Program-made: the position numbers and the translations under genes
Notes under the pieces: model-generated
Seen by the model: the letters and a program-made list of their open reading frames with translations, nothing else
Databases searched by the model: none
What the model was told of the DNA's origin: nothing
Shown here: positions 36,731-45,660 of the stretch, in pieces
Layout of the letters: the number at the start of each line of letters is the position of its first letter
How positions within the stretch are numbered: position 1 is the stretch's first letter
Source: Parapedobacter koreensis
Lineage (GTDB): Bacteria; Bacteroidota; Bacteroidia; Sphingobacteriales; Sphingobacteriaceae
Assembly: GCF_900109365.1 (NCBI RefSeq)
Contig: NZ_FNZR01000004.1
Coordinates: 186,001-250,000, forward strand
DNA: 64,000 bases
Direction of reading: 5' to 3'

Positions 36731-36756
36731 AAGCTACCCACAGGGTGGCTTTTTTG
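36731..36756 (+). terminator. Terminator after the HEPN-Rpn gene
   Basis: AAGCTACCC (36731-36739), ACA, GGGTGGCTT (36743-36751), then a T-run. It closes the HEPN/Rpn transcription unit. Confidence 0.82.
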
Positions 36757-36847
36757 TGAAATGACTTTTAGCACAAGCGGTATCAATCCGACCCAAGTTG
36801 GCACCATGGCCTTAATGGCTTTCTTGGCTTTGGACTAATCGAATACA

Positions 36848-37063
36848 ATGGAGAAAGAATTAATGAAGGTGGATACACTTTCAATATCCAAAGGGCTGAA
36901 CCGAAACCAACGGCAATGTCCCCGATGCGACGATATACTGACGCCTTCACATAACTACGACATGAAAATATGCAAATGCGGTTATTTAAGCATCGATGGC
37001 GGCATGAATTTAAGGATAATGCTGACCGATACCAGCAACAATAATGGTGGGAAATTAATTTAA
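36848..37063 (+). CDS. Small zinc-ribbon protein
   Basis: A 71-residue protein with four cysteines in zinc-ribbon spacing: C24-PR-C27 and C42-K-C44-G, followed by YLSIDGGMN. This CxxC...CxCG...DGG pattern occurs in small uncharacterised proteins (DUF7695-like). It is carried by the island, between the HEPN/Rpn pair and an XRE coiled-coil gene. No function can be assigned; nucleic acid binding is possible. Confidence 0.62.
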   Translation: MEKELMKVDTLSISKGLNRNQRQCPRCDDILTPSHNYDMKICKCGYLSIDGGMNLRIMLTDTSNNNGGKLI

Positions 37064-37115
37064 CGTCCTTACTTTAGGAAATAACCGTCAAGTTTCAAAG
37101 GCACCGTTTTTCACC

Positions 37116-37496
37116 TTATTTTTTCCCGCTACCCGATGCCCTCTTTTTCTCCTGCAAGGCGATGACTTTATTTTGAGCATCGATAATCTGATTTAAATCT
37201 GCAATTTTTTCCTCTTTGCTTCTAAGTTCATCTTCCAACTTCAAAACACGATTGTGTAGCTGGCTAACTTGTTCGTCGAACATGCTTTTTATCGGCTCTT
37301 CGTTCAGATAAAACAGAAACAGGTTTTTGTTGAATAGTTGAGAAAACTTAATCATTTTGACCACATCAATAGACTCACGCCTGTAAATGTCATACAGATT
37401 GGATTCGCTGATATTTACAAAATCGGCAACGTACTTAACCTTTAGACCACTGTCCTTTATATAACTTTTTATTATGCTTCCAATGTGAATGCCCAT
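37116..37496 (-). CDS. XRE-like regulator with C-terminal coiled coil
   Basis: A 126-residue protein. An N-terminal helix-turn-helix (IGSIIKSYIKDSGLKVKYVADFVNISESNLYDIYRRESIDVVKMIKFSQLF) is followed by a coiled coil (SMFDEQVSQLHNRVLKLEDELRSKEEKIADLNQIIDAQNKVIALQEKK). ATG 37496 is preferred to a start 21 bases upstream. The site GTCCT-AA-AGGAC at 37523-37534, just before the gene, may be its own operator. Its architecture resembles the XRE protein at 33312, which also ends in a coiled coil. Confidence 0.75.
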   Translation of the reverse strand: MGIHIGSIIKSYIKDSGLKVKYVADFVNISESNLYDIYRRESIDVVKMIKFSQLFNKNLFLFYLNEEPIKSMFDEQVSQLHNRVLKLEDELRSKEEKIADLNQIIDAQNKVIALQEKKRASGSGKK

Positions 37497-37522
37497 GCAA
37501 CAAAGTTTGGAAAACATTTAAA

Positions 37523-37534
37523 GTCCTAAAGGAC
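37523..37534. promoter_or_regulatory. Possible operator of the XRE coiled-coil gene
   Basis: GTCCT and AGGAC form a 5-bp inverted repeat with two central bases, 27 bases upstream of the start codon. The AT-rich stretch 37535-37740 that follows shows no gene. Confidence 0.35.
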
Positions 37535-37755
37535 AAATAGGTATGATAAATTTGAATCAATAACTATAATATTTTTGTAGTTTAAGATATAAATACATAT
37601 ATTTGACGGTATTGTGATTAAAAACCACAATAATTTAGTAGTTTTTTAAACGGTATAGTTATAGGAATAGGATAAATAGAAGTATCTATTTCACGAGTCT
37701 CACACCGAAATCTGGTAAATTAAGGCATGTGAGAGCAAGTGAAGCGCAAACGTCC

Positions 37756-37903
37756 TACCTTTGTAGGATAGGGCTTGCGCCCACTTGTCTTATTACATGC
37801 CTGCCATCCCTTTTCGGATGGTTAGCTGAAAGATGGTTTCCATCGAGTAAGCGGGCCCTACCAGAGCCTCGGTGTAATAAGATGTGGGTGGCAAGCCTTT
37901 TTT
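37756..37903 (+). ncRNA. Probable structured RNA with long closing stem
   Basis: TACCTTTG (37756-37763) is in promoter position. From 37772 the 5' strand pairs with 37873-37897 in three blocks: 7 bp (37772-37778), then six pairs including one G-U (37779-37784), then 10 bp (37788-37797), interrupted by one bulge and one small internal loop. Six T residues follow (37898-37903), so the closing stem also acts as terminator. The apical 75 bases hold two hairpins, CCATCC/GGATGG and GATGG/CCATC, whose arms can also pair with each other. I do not recognise the family. Confidence 0.6.
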
Positions 37904-37930
37904 ATTGGGCCTGCCCTCACTTCAAGAAAG

Positions 37931-38161
37931 GCTCGTTAAGATTGACGAGCAATGCAGCCGAACAGCAAACATATCGCAACCAACGGCACTGAAGTCCCAG
38001 GAAACCGATGCAGCATGCATCGCCAATACCTTTCCATAGGTAGACGTAGGTTCATGGTGGCCGGCAGTTCTCCACTGGCGGCCATCCATTTTCTTTCGCG
38101 GCAATTTAAAACGTCTATCATTTACGCTCTCTTTGGCGGCTCGCCGAAAGGAGGGCGAAGC
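37931..38161. other. Gene-poor leader region before the TlpA gene
   Basis: Between the RNA and the TlpA-like gene (37904-38289) I see no convincing gene. It contains the hairpins GCTCGT/ACGAGC (37931-37936 with 37945-37950) and GGCTCGCC/GGCGAAGCC (about 38135-38161). An open frame of 91 codons spans 37952-38227 but has no protein-like composition. A long regulated leader for the TlpA-SusC-SusD operon is possible. Confidence 0.3.
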
Positions 38162-38289
38162 CTATGCCTGTTAATTTCAATTCTTTCTACCCAACGCTAT
38201 CGCAGCATCATAAAATCGCCGGATTAACTACTCTTGGCCATTTTTCCGTGCAGTAGAATTTTTCATATAATCCACTAACCAAACATAGC

Positions 38290-39867
38290 ATGAGCGTTTT
38301 TAGACGTTACGGGCAGGTTATGCCCAAAAAATTACAAGGACATCCCATCGATACAGACGGCCAAGCCGTTACCAAGAGCATGTGTGCAGTAGCCGTGCGG
38401 CAGCACTCCACGCCCGTGGAGGCTGCTGCCACGGCATTTTATCCCCACCAAGCCAAAAGGCCAAGCCTGTCCGTACAGAGCCTTACGACACCGATAGTAA
38501 GCCTTGCGCTTCTGATAACGACCATGTGTTTGTGTGCCGCGCAGCAGGGATCCGCTCAGGCGGGTCCCGCTGCCACGGCAACACCAAACACGCCACCGCT
38601 CCAAGTTGGCAGCCCCATACCCGATGAAGTGTGGGATATGCCGCTCCAAGTGGTCAACCATCCCGATGGCAAGGAAACCATCACCCTCGCGGACTATAAG
38701 GACAAATTAATCATACTGGATTTTTGGGCCACTTGGTGTATACCATGTATTAAGTCACTCCAAAAACTGGATACACTGCAAGGACAGTTTGGAGACGGTC
38801 TTGCGGTAATCCCCACCACGTATGAAGATGCTGGCAAATCAGCCGACTTTTTCAAAGAAAAAGGCTGGTCACTCCCCACAGCGGTATCCGAGAATATCCT
38901 AAAAGAGTACTTCCCCTACCAAAGCATCCCGCACCAAGTATGGATTAAGGACGGCAAAGTGCTTACTATCGCCGGGCCGGAATACGCCAGCGCGGATTAT
39001 ATCGCCAAGGTTCTGCAAGGAGAGGATGTAGACTTCGACCACAAAATAGAGGTGGAGTTTGATAAGTCCAAGCCTTTGTTTTTGGACGGAAATGGAGGCG
39101 ATGGGTCAAACATGATTTACCAATCGGTTATATCAGGTAGGTTAAACGCGAGAATATCAGGTATGACATGGCCATCCCGGAGCCATATTCTTGTCTACAA
39201 CTATTCTATTCACATGCTGTATAAAACGGCTATAGACTATTTGGAATTGATGCCGTTTACCAATGACAGATATATCATCTATGAGGTAGACGACACGCTT
39301 CGATACCGGATTAATCCGCAATTGGTACCATCATCGGAACAATCTGATTTGCTACAGTGGGCAACGGAAAATGAATACTGCTATAACCTTGTGCTTCCCG
39401 ATGGTGCCAACAAAACTGACGTGTCCAAAAGGATGCTTCAAGACCTTAACGAGTTCTTTGGGATGTACCAAAACATCACCGTTGCGGTAGAGAAAAGAAA
39501 CATAATGGCACTGGCCATAGTCAAATCCGAAAGCTATCAAGACATATCTACCAAAGGCGGCGAGGGTATACGCAAATTTGATATGGACAGAGGGGTTTTA
39601 ACGCTCAAAAACCAAACCCTGAAACCTCTTATATCCCGCATGAATGTTGCACTTGATTACAGGCCAAAAATCGGCTTGGAACCCTATACCTATCCAATTG
39701 TGGATGAAACGGGTATTAAAAGTAACATCGACTTAACCATAAGCGCGGACTTTGGGGATGTTGGTTCCGTAAAGGCGGCCCTTAACAAGTACGGGCTTGA
39801 CCTCGTGGAAAAGATAACCCCCGTAGAAATGATTGTGTTCAAATACGACAACCAACCTAACAAATAG
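38290..39867 (+). CDS. TlpA-like thioredoxin with DUF3738 C-terminal domain
   Basis: A 525-residue exported or membrane-anchored protein. A long N-terminal leader with a hydrophobic helix (about residues 63-85) precedes a TlpA/AhpC-type thioredoxin domain (residues 100-230) with active site WATWC150-IP-C153 and the cis-Pro segment YFPYQSIPHQVWI. The C-terminal half (about 260-525) matches DUF3738 (MLQDLNEFFGMYQNI, VALDYRPKIGLEPY). TlpA proteins handle periplasmic disulfides. It starts an operon with SusC and SusD and is near a MauE gene, another thiol-redox component. Confidence 0.82.
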   Translation: MSVFRRYGQVMPKKLQGHPIDTDGQAVTKSMCAVAVRQHSTPVEAAATAFYPHQAKRPSLSVQSLTTPIVSLALLITTMCLCAAQQGSAQAGPAATATPNTPPLQVGSPIPDEVWDMPLQVVNHPDGKETITLADYKDKLIILDFWATWCIPCIKSLQKLDTLQGQFGDGLAVIPTTYEDAGKSADFFKEKGWSLPTAVSENILKEYFPYQSIPHQVWIKDGKVLTIAGPEYASADYIAKVLQGEDVDFDHKIEVEFDKSKPLFLDGNGGDGSNMIYQSVISGRLNARISGMTWPSRSHILVYNYSIHMLYKTAIDYLELMPFTNDRYIIYEVDDTLRYRINPQLVPSSEQSDLLQWATENEYCYNLVLPDGANKTDVSKRMLQDLNEFFGMYQNITVAVEKRNIMALAIVKSESYQDISTKGGEGIRKFDMDRGVLTLKNQTLKPLISRMNVALDYRPKIGLEPYTYPIVDETGIKSNIDLTISADFGDVGSVKAALNKYGLDLVEKITPVEMIVFKYDNQPNK

Positions 39868-39870
39868 ACA

Positions 39871-42800
39871 ATGAAAGTCATAAAATCCCTAACCATACTA
39901 ACTTTTATACTTATCCAATTGGCGGCGTATCCCCAAGCCCAAAGAACCGTCACAGGTACGGTCTACTCCAATGACACGAAACAGGCAATCCAAGGCGCGA
40001 GCATCGTCAGCAAGTCCACTGGTAGGTCAATCGTTTCTGGCCAAAGCGGTAGCTTCATATTCCGCAACTTGACGGACAGTGACACATTGGCCATTTCCTT
40101 CATCGGGCATGCGAGTAAAGAAATCCCGGTAGCAAGCATAGTGCAAAGTCCCATTGATGTGTATTTGGAAGAAGTGGTGAAGCAAATCGATGAAGTAGTG
40201 GTAAATACAGGCTACCAGTCGCTGCCAAGAGAAAGGGCAACGGGCAGCTTTACCCAAATAGGCAACGACCTGTTCAACCGGAGCGTCAGTACCGATTTGG
40301 TGAGCCGCTTGGAAGGTGTGACCAATGGCCTTGCATTTGAACTGCCAGCCACAAGAGGTGCGCCGTCATCCACACCTAACCTTCGCATAAGAGGTTTGAG
40401 TACAATCCGTGGCGAAACCGAGCCACTTATCGTGGTAGACAATTTCCCCTATGAGGGCGACATCAACAACATCAACCCCAACGATGTGGAGAGCATCACG
40501 GTTTTGAAGGATGCTGCCGCGGCCTCTATTTGGGGCGCACGGGCCGGAAATGGGGTGATAGTCATCACCACCAAGAGCGGGGCAATATCGCGCAGACCGA
40601 CCATCAATTTCAACACTAACGTGAGCATCACCCAAAGACCGGATTTGTACTATTCAAGGGATTACCTTTCCCCAGCCGAAACAGTGGAGTTGGAGCATAC
40701 CTTATATGAACGTGGACTGTACACAAGGAACGATTGGACGGCATACACCCCTGCTGTTGAAATACTCCATGCACTTGCGGAAGAACGGATAGACGAAGCC
40801 ACGGCAAACGCTCAATTGGAAGTACTTAAACGGTATGACATCCGGGATGAAGCAGTAAGGCACCTCTACCGTCAAGGTTTAAACCAGCAATACGCCATGA
40901 ACATCAACGGCGGCGCTGAATGGCACCAATATTACCTATCGGCGGGATTCGATAACAATGCCAGTAACCTAATAGGCAATGGATATGAGCGAATAACACT
41001 GATGGCCAAAAACGACTTCCAGCCAATACCGAAACTCAATATAAGCACATCGTTAAACTATGTGCAGGGTCGTTCAACGAGCAACGGTATCGGTTTAATG
41101 GATTTGACGCCGATAGGGTTTAATAATCCCTATGTGTATGCAAGGCTTGCCGATGAGAACGGTAATGCACTACCCATCGTCAGGAACAATAGATTTAGCT
41201 ATACGGACGCGGCGCTGGAAATGGGGTTGCTTGACTGGCACTATCGGCCACTCGATGAACTCCGTTTGAATGATAATACATCCAATACAAATGAAATCAG
41301 GGTCAACACTTCGGTGGGTTACCAATTGTACCGGGGATTGCGTGCCGAAGTCCGTTACCAGTACCAAAACATTGGTGAACAAGCAAGGCAGCATTATCCA
41401 CAGGAAAGTTACTATGCCCGTCACGCAATAAACCGTTTCACCGATGAAAACGGAACAAGGCGGGTGCCTTTGGGTGGCATATTGGACAGGTCAGGGGGCG
41501 ACTTTTCTTCCCATTATGGACGTTTCCAACTGGATTACAATGGCGATTGGGCCGATAGGCATGAACTCAACGGGGTGGCTGGTTTGGAGTTAAGGCAGGA
41601 GCGCAGTATCAGCCGCGGAACTTCAAGGCTCTACGGGTATAATGACGAGGTGCTATCGTATGCCACCAACCTGAATTTCGATACCTCTTTTCCTACGAGG
41701 CCACGACTATCCGCGCGGATACCCTACGACAATTCACCCGGCCGCCATATTACGGATAGGTTCGTGTCGTATTATGCAAACTTTGCCTACACGTTTGATG
41801 GCAAATATATTCTATCAGGTAGCACGAGGTGGGATGCTTCAAATATTTTCGGGGTTGACTTCAACCAAAAAGGGGTGCCTTTATGGTCAATCGGTGGCGC
41901 ATGGAATGCCAGCGATGAACCTTTTTTTAACGTAGATTGGGTGAACCTCGCCAAGTTGCGCCTTACGTACGGCTCCAACGGCAACGCCGTTAGGTCGCTT
42001 TCCTCGCTTCCCTTTATCACCTATGGAGGCACCAATGCCTATACGGGGTTGCCATACGGCATATTGCGGAGTGTGGGCAATCCCGACCTAAGTTGGGAAC
42101 AGGTGAACACGCTCAACATCGGTTTGGATTTCTCGCTTTTTGATAGGCGCATTTCGGGCAGTGTGGATTGGTACAACAAGAACAGTTCAAATCTGATAGG
42201 CTCGGACGTATTCGACCCCACCACGGGGATTTCTCCGCTATCCGGTACATTATACAATTTGGACAACCAACGGAATTACGCCGATTTGAACACGAAGGGC
42301 ATTGACATCGAAGTGAACACCGTGAACGTTGACCGTGGCCTTAAATGGCAGACCACAGCATTGTTCAGCAAGGTACGGAACACCGTGATGAACTACAACA
42401 ATTTGCGGACACCAATGGGGGTAGATTTGCTCACCGTAGTTGCGGCCCCGTTGATTGTAGGCAATGCGATAGACCAGCTTTATTCACTTCCTTGGCATGG
42501 TTTGGACGGAACAGGTGCGCCGCTGGTGATGGTAAACGGTGAGTTGGGTACTGATTACAACACTTATTTCAATGATTTGACCCAAGAGGGCGTAATCAGA
42601 GCAGGGGTTACCATGCCCCCCTATTTCGGGGCAATCCGTAATACCTTCACTTGGCGTTCACTTTCTGCAAGTGTCAACATCGTATGGAAGGCCGGGCATA
42701 GGTTCAGGCGGGGAAGCATTAGTTACGCCAACCTTTTTGGCACCTCAAAAGTCATGCATATGGATTACTTGGACAGGTGGCAACAACCCGGCGATGAACT

Positions 42801-43098
42801 GACCACCGATGTGCCATCCATGCCGGAGAGTACGAATGCAAGGCGTGACCAAGCCTACCTTTGGAGTGAGGCAACGCTTGAAAGGGGTGACCATATACGG
42901 TTACAGGATGTAAACCTATCCTACCAATTGCCGGACAGTTATTCGCGCCATATCGGTCTTTCACAGGTCAGGATATACGCGTTCGCGAGTAACTTGGGAC
43001 TGCTTTGGAAGCACACCGATTACGATGTTGACCCCGGAGTAAGTGCCCTGTATCCCCGACCCATACAGGTATCTTTTGGTTTGCAGATTCAATTATAG
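39871..43098 (+). CDS. SusC/RagA family TonB-linked outer membrane protein
   Basis: A 1075-residue SusC-type receptor: signal peptide (LTILTFILIQLAAYPQA), carboxypeptidase-regulatory-like domain (VTGTVYSNDTKQAIQGASIVSKSTGRSIVS, ISFIGHASKEIPV), TonB box region (IDEVVVNTGYQSLPRERATGSF), plug (LRIRGLSTIRGETEPLIVVDNFPYEGDINNINPNDVESITVLKDAAAASIWGARAGNGVIVITTK) and the 22-strand barrel. It imports or binds oligomeric ligands together with the SusD lipoprotein encoded next. It begins three bases after the TlpA stop. No glycan-degrading enzyme is nearby, so peptide substrates are plausible. Confidence 0.95.
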   Translation: MKVIKSLTILTFILIQLAAYPQAQRTVTGTVYSNDTKQAIQGASIVSKSTGRSIVSGQSGSFIFRNLTDSDTLAISFIGHASKEIPVASIVQSPIDVYLEEVVKQIDEVVVNTGYQSLPRERATGSFTQIGNDLFNRSVSTDLVSRLEGVTNGLAFELPATRGAPSSTPNLRIRGLSTIRGETEPLIVVDNFPYEGDINNINPNDVESITVLKDAAAASIWGARAGNGVIVITTKSGAISRRPTINFNTNVSITQRPDLYYSRDYLSPAETVELEHTLYERGLYTRNDWTAYTPAVEILHALAEERIDEATANAQLEVLKRYDIRDEAVRHLYRQGLNQQYAMNINGGAEWHQYYLSAGFDNNASNLIGNGYERITLMAKNDFQPIPKLNISTSLNYVQGRSTSNGIGLMDLTPIGFNNPYVYARLADENGNALPIVRNNRFSYTDAALEMGLLDWHYRPLDELRLNDNTSNTNEIRVNTSVGYQLYRGLRAEVRYQYQNIGEQARQHYPQESYYARHAINRFTDENGTRRVPLGGILDRSGGDFSSHYGRFQLDYNGDWADRHELNGVAGLELRQERSISRGTSRLYGYNDEVLSYATNLNFDTSFPTRPRLSARIPYDNSPGRHITDRFVSYYANFAYTFDGKYILSGSTRWDASNIFGVDFNQKGVPLWSIGGAWNASDEPFFNVDWVNLAKLRLTYGSNGNAVRSLSSLPFITYGGTNAYTGLPYGILRSVGNPDLSWEQVNTLNIGLDFSLFDRRISGSVDWYNKNSSNLIGSDVFDPTTGISPLSGTLYNLDNQRNYADLNTKGIDIEVNTVNVDRGLKWQTTALFSKVRNTVMNYNNLRTPMGVDLLTVVAAPLIVGNAIDQLYSLPWHGLDGTGAPLVMVNGELGTDYNTYFNDLTQEGVIRAGVTMPPYFGAIRNTFTWRSLSASVNIVWKAGHRFRRGSISYANLFGTSKVMHMDYLDRWQQPGDELTTDVPSMPESTNARRDQAYLWSEATLERGDHIRLQDVNLSYQLPDSYSRHIGLSQVRIYAFASNLGLLWKHTDYDVDPGVSALYPRPIQVSFGLQIQL

Positions 43099-43105
43099 AC
43101 AAGTT

Positions 43106-44491
43106 ATGAAAACATTCAACTTCAAAGTATATACAGCAATTTCAATGGCCGCCACTATAATGCTGGCGACTTCGTGCATGAAGGAATTTTTGGACATCAA
43201 AAGGGATAAATCGCAGGTTATTCCCGTTACATTGGAGGACTACCGCTCTATATTTGAGCATCATCAGATGAATTATGAACAGACCGTGTTGGGCGAAGTA
43301 AGCGGTGATGATTATTTCGTGTCTGCCCAGCGGTGGAACGGATTGGCAGACCCGGTACAAAAGAACGCCTACGTGTGGGCAGATAACATATTTCAAGAGG
43401 AAACAAGCGGCGACTGGAACCGTGCCTATGAACGCATCCTCTATGCCAATTTCGTGTTTGAGGGGGTGGGCGACATTGATGAAACAACCGCCAACAAGGC
43501 GCTTCGGGATGAAGTACTTGGCGCGGCACATTTTTTCAGGGCGGTTAACCTCTACCAACTGGCGCAGGTGTTCTGCAAGCAATACGACCCGTCCACGGCC
43601 AGCGGTGATTTGGGATTGCCGCTTAGGACGACTTCAAACGTCAACGTTGAGTACCAGCGTGCCAGTTTAGAAGCCACCTATGGACAAATCCTAAGTGACT
43701 TGGAAAATGCCGAGCGTCTACTGCCAAGCCAAATATTTTACAGCCTTCGCCCCAACCGCGTGGCAGCATTGGCTATGCTGGCCAATGTGCATCTCCAAAT
43801 GGGGGATTACCAGTCTGCTTATACCTACGCCGATGCGGCATTTAGGATAGCCCCGGAAATATTGGACTACAATGATATTGATGTATCGTCAAACACCCCG
43901 TTTGCGCAGCATACTTGGAACAATCAGGAAATAATCTTTTATTCGGAAATGCGCTTCGCCGCCGTATTGATGGCCGCAAATTTGGAGGTGGACAGCACTT
44001 TATATGCTTCCTACCACGAGCATGATTTGCGAAAACAAGCGTTTTTCATCCCCAACAATGACCGCATTACCATCAAACCTGGATACAGTGGGAATGATGT
44101 TATTATGTTCAATGGAATTACAACGCCCGAAATCATATTGGTACGCGCCGAGTGCAATACCCGCCGTGGTGAAATCAACGATGCAGTCTCCGACTTAAAT
44201 AACCTTTTGTCGCATCGGATAGCGGCGGGATATTTAGAACGCATAGACAGCGACATAAGTCAAAGCGAATTGCTGCAACTTGTATTGTCGGAAAGGCGCA
44301 AGGAATTGGTTTACCGTGGGCGGCGTTGGCACGATTTGAAGCGCTTTGGTCAAAACCCAAACCTTGCAAAACCATTGATGCGGAATTTGGATGGAACGGA
44401 GTACAATTTACCTATCGGTAGTCAGAAATGGGTATTGCCCATCCCGCCTGATGTAGTAAGGTTGGGCGGTCTCGTGCAGAACGAAAGGTAA
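43106..44491 (+). CDS. RagB/SusD family nutrient-binding lipoprotein
   Basis: A 461-residue SusD-type lipoprotein: lipobox LATSC near residue 24, TPR-like helices (AANKALRDEVLGAAHFFRAVNLYQLAQVF, RVAALAMLANVHLQMGDYQSAYTYADAAF) and the C-terminal signature RRKELVYRGRRWHDLKRFGQN, then GSQKWVLPIPPDVV. It caps the SusC barrel at the cell surface. ATG 43106 is used, 7 bases after the SusC stop; an earlier in-frame start inside SusC is rejected because it would lack the lipoprotein signal. Confidence 0.94.
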   Translation: MKTFNFKVYTAISMAATIMLATSCMKEFLDIKRDKSQVIPVTLEDYRSIFEHHQMNYEQTVLGEVSGDDYFVSAQRWNGLADPVQKNAYVWADNIFQEETSGDWNRAYERILYANFVFEGVGDIDETTANKALRDEVLGAAHFFRAVNLYQLAQVFCKQYDPSTASGDLGLPLRTTSNVNVEYQRASLEATYGQILSDLENAERLLPSQIFYSLRPNRVAALAMLANVHLQMGDYQSAYTYADAAFRIAPEILDYNDIDVSSNTPFAQHTWNNQEIIFYSEMRFAAVLMAANLEVDSTLYASYHEHDLRKQAFFIPNNDRITIKPGYSGNDVIMFNGITTPEIILVRAECNTRRGEINDAVSDLNNLLSHRIAAGYLERIDSDISQSELLQLVLSERRKELVYRGRRWHDLKRFGQNPNLAKPLMRNLDGTEYNLPIGSQKWVLPIPPDVVRLGGLVQNER

Positions 44492-44497
44492 GGCAAA

Positions 44498-44585
44498 AAA
44501 GGATAGCAAAACAATGACGGATTAGTAGATGCCGGGGTTTGGGAAAACCACGGAGAGAGCAGTCGCGATTGTTTTGCTATCCTTT
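44498..44585. terminator. Long-range inverted repeat after SusD
   Basis: An exact 18-bp inverted repeat (44498-44515 with 44568-44585) encloses 52 bases that contain a further GGTTTGGGAAAACC-type hairpin. It ends the SusD transcript and faces the minus-strand genes. The large loop is unusual for a simple terminator. Confidence 0.55.
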
Positions 44586-44654
44586 ACTTTGAGAAGTCTT
44601 GGAAAACAGTTGCATTAAGTTAGCAAAATTCACTTAAATTAACTATTTAACCAT

Positions 44655-44951
44655 TCAATCACTCGTACGCCAAGCATTAGCGTCAATGCTTGCCGGGGGG
44701 ATTTCACTCAAGAAATCATAAACATCCCCATCCTCATGCTGAACAGCGCAGCGTACGGGTTGTGGCGTTGTCAAGCATCCCCCCTCACTTGGTGCTCCTA
44801 TCTGGCCAGCGATAGCTTGGTCGCCGTTGGATAACACTGGCCCTAAGAGATACCATTGCGGTTGCTGCAAGGCTACGACTTGGAACGACATGGCCACCAA
44901 CGCGAATAACATCGCCGCGAAGGGAACCACTTTCTTTTGTTTGGTAGTCAT
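44655..44951 (-). CDS. DUF6520 family small exported protein
   Basis: A 98-residue protein: signal sequence MTTKQKKVVPFAAMLFALVAMSFQVVA, then a short mature part of about 70 residues with two cysteines (EGGCLTTPQPVRCAVQHEDG). The pattern matches the DUF6520 family of small Bacteroidota proteins found beside MauE, TlpA and SusCD genes. The function is unknown. The two cysteines and the redox-type neighbours suggest a disulfide-bonded exported peptide. It lies 54 bases downstream of the MauE-like gene. Confidence 0.72.
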   Translation of the reverse strand: MTTKQKKVVPFAAMLFALVAMSFQVVALQQPQWYLLGPVLSNGDQAIAGQIGAPSEGGCLTTPQPVRCAVQHEDGDVYDFLSEIPPASIDANAWRTSD

Positions 44952-45005
44952 AATTTTGTGTTTTTAATGTGTACCAATTTTTTATATTTGTTATAGCACT
45001 ATCGG

Positions 45006-45509
45006 TCATTTGGCCGACCCGCCCTTGATGGCATGACCCTTGGTCTTACCACCTCGATTTTTTTCTTTCTCTATAAGTATTATACCCACTATGCTGATGG
45101 TGAGCAATGTCAGGTTGAACCAAAAGTGCCCCCACCACGACATTGCAGTAATAAGTTTTGAGCAATAGCAGTTAAAGGTCACCAAATCGGTCATCACACC
45201 AAGCGCCACATAAACCGTATAACCTAACAGGAGCATCGCCGATAGCCACAACCCAAAGCGGTGTGTTTTCGGCACCACCAGCAGGATGATTGCCGCCAGT
45301 TCCAATGCTGGCAGCGACCAAGCAAGGATATGGCCAATCCAGTCGGGAAATGAGTGCTGTAGCATCCCATTCCTGAACGCCTCAAAGAAAAACCCCTTAT
45401 AGGCCACTACAGGTATCCATAATGCAAGAAGGGCAAGGGTGACAACCATCAATATGGTGTCCTGCTTAATGCCAGCCCTGCCCTTGTGATATGTGATTGC
45501 CGCTTTCAT
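45006..45509 (-). CDS. MauE/DoxX-like membrane protein
   Basis: A 167-residue protein with four membrane helices (ILMVVTLALLALWIPVVAY, ILAWSLPALELAAIILLVVP, LWLSAMLLLGYTVYVALGVM, WFNLTLLTISIVGIILI). The NCYCSKLITAMSWWGHF segment has two cysteines as in MauE proteins. MauE helps form disulfides in methylamine dehydrogenase; in Bacteroidota it is paired with DUF6520 proteins. Here it likely supplies oxidising or reducing power for the small cysteine protein encoded next. Confidence 0.78.
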   Translation of the reverse strand: MKAAITYHKGRAGIKQDTILMVVTLALLALWIPVVAYKGFFFEAFRNGMLQHSFPDWIGHILAWSLPALELAAIILLVVPKTHRFGLWLSAMLLLGYTVYVALGVMTDLVTFNCYCSKLITAMSWWGHFWFNLTLLTISIVGIILIEKEKNRGGKTKGHAIKGGSAK

Positions 45510-45660
45510 GTTCTTTCCAGTAATTCGGTCGTGTAAAATTACGTCCCGAAAGCAGCAAAAAATTGTTCAAAACCGAGGTCGTCAGGGAAATTTGAAAATT
45601 TCACCTTTGTTTTGAACAACTTTTCAGGGAAATATGCCTGATTTGTACCGTTCGCAGGCT

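Noticed and set aside
37756-37903. Retron msr-msd, 6S RNA or cobalamin riboswitch
   Set aside because: No reverse transcriptase gene follows, the fold is not the 6S open-bubble type, and no conserved riboswitch boxes are visible.
37729-37992. 87-codon open frame
   Set aside because: It overlaps the structured RNA, and its translation is rich in Cys, Trp and Arg without any family pattern. The base pairing explains the sequence better.
37952-38227. 91-codon open frame before the TlpA gene
   Set aside because: No start context, no family match and unusual composition. Left as part of the leader region.
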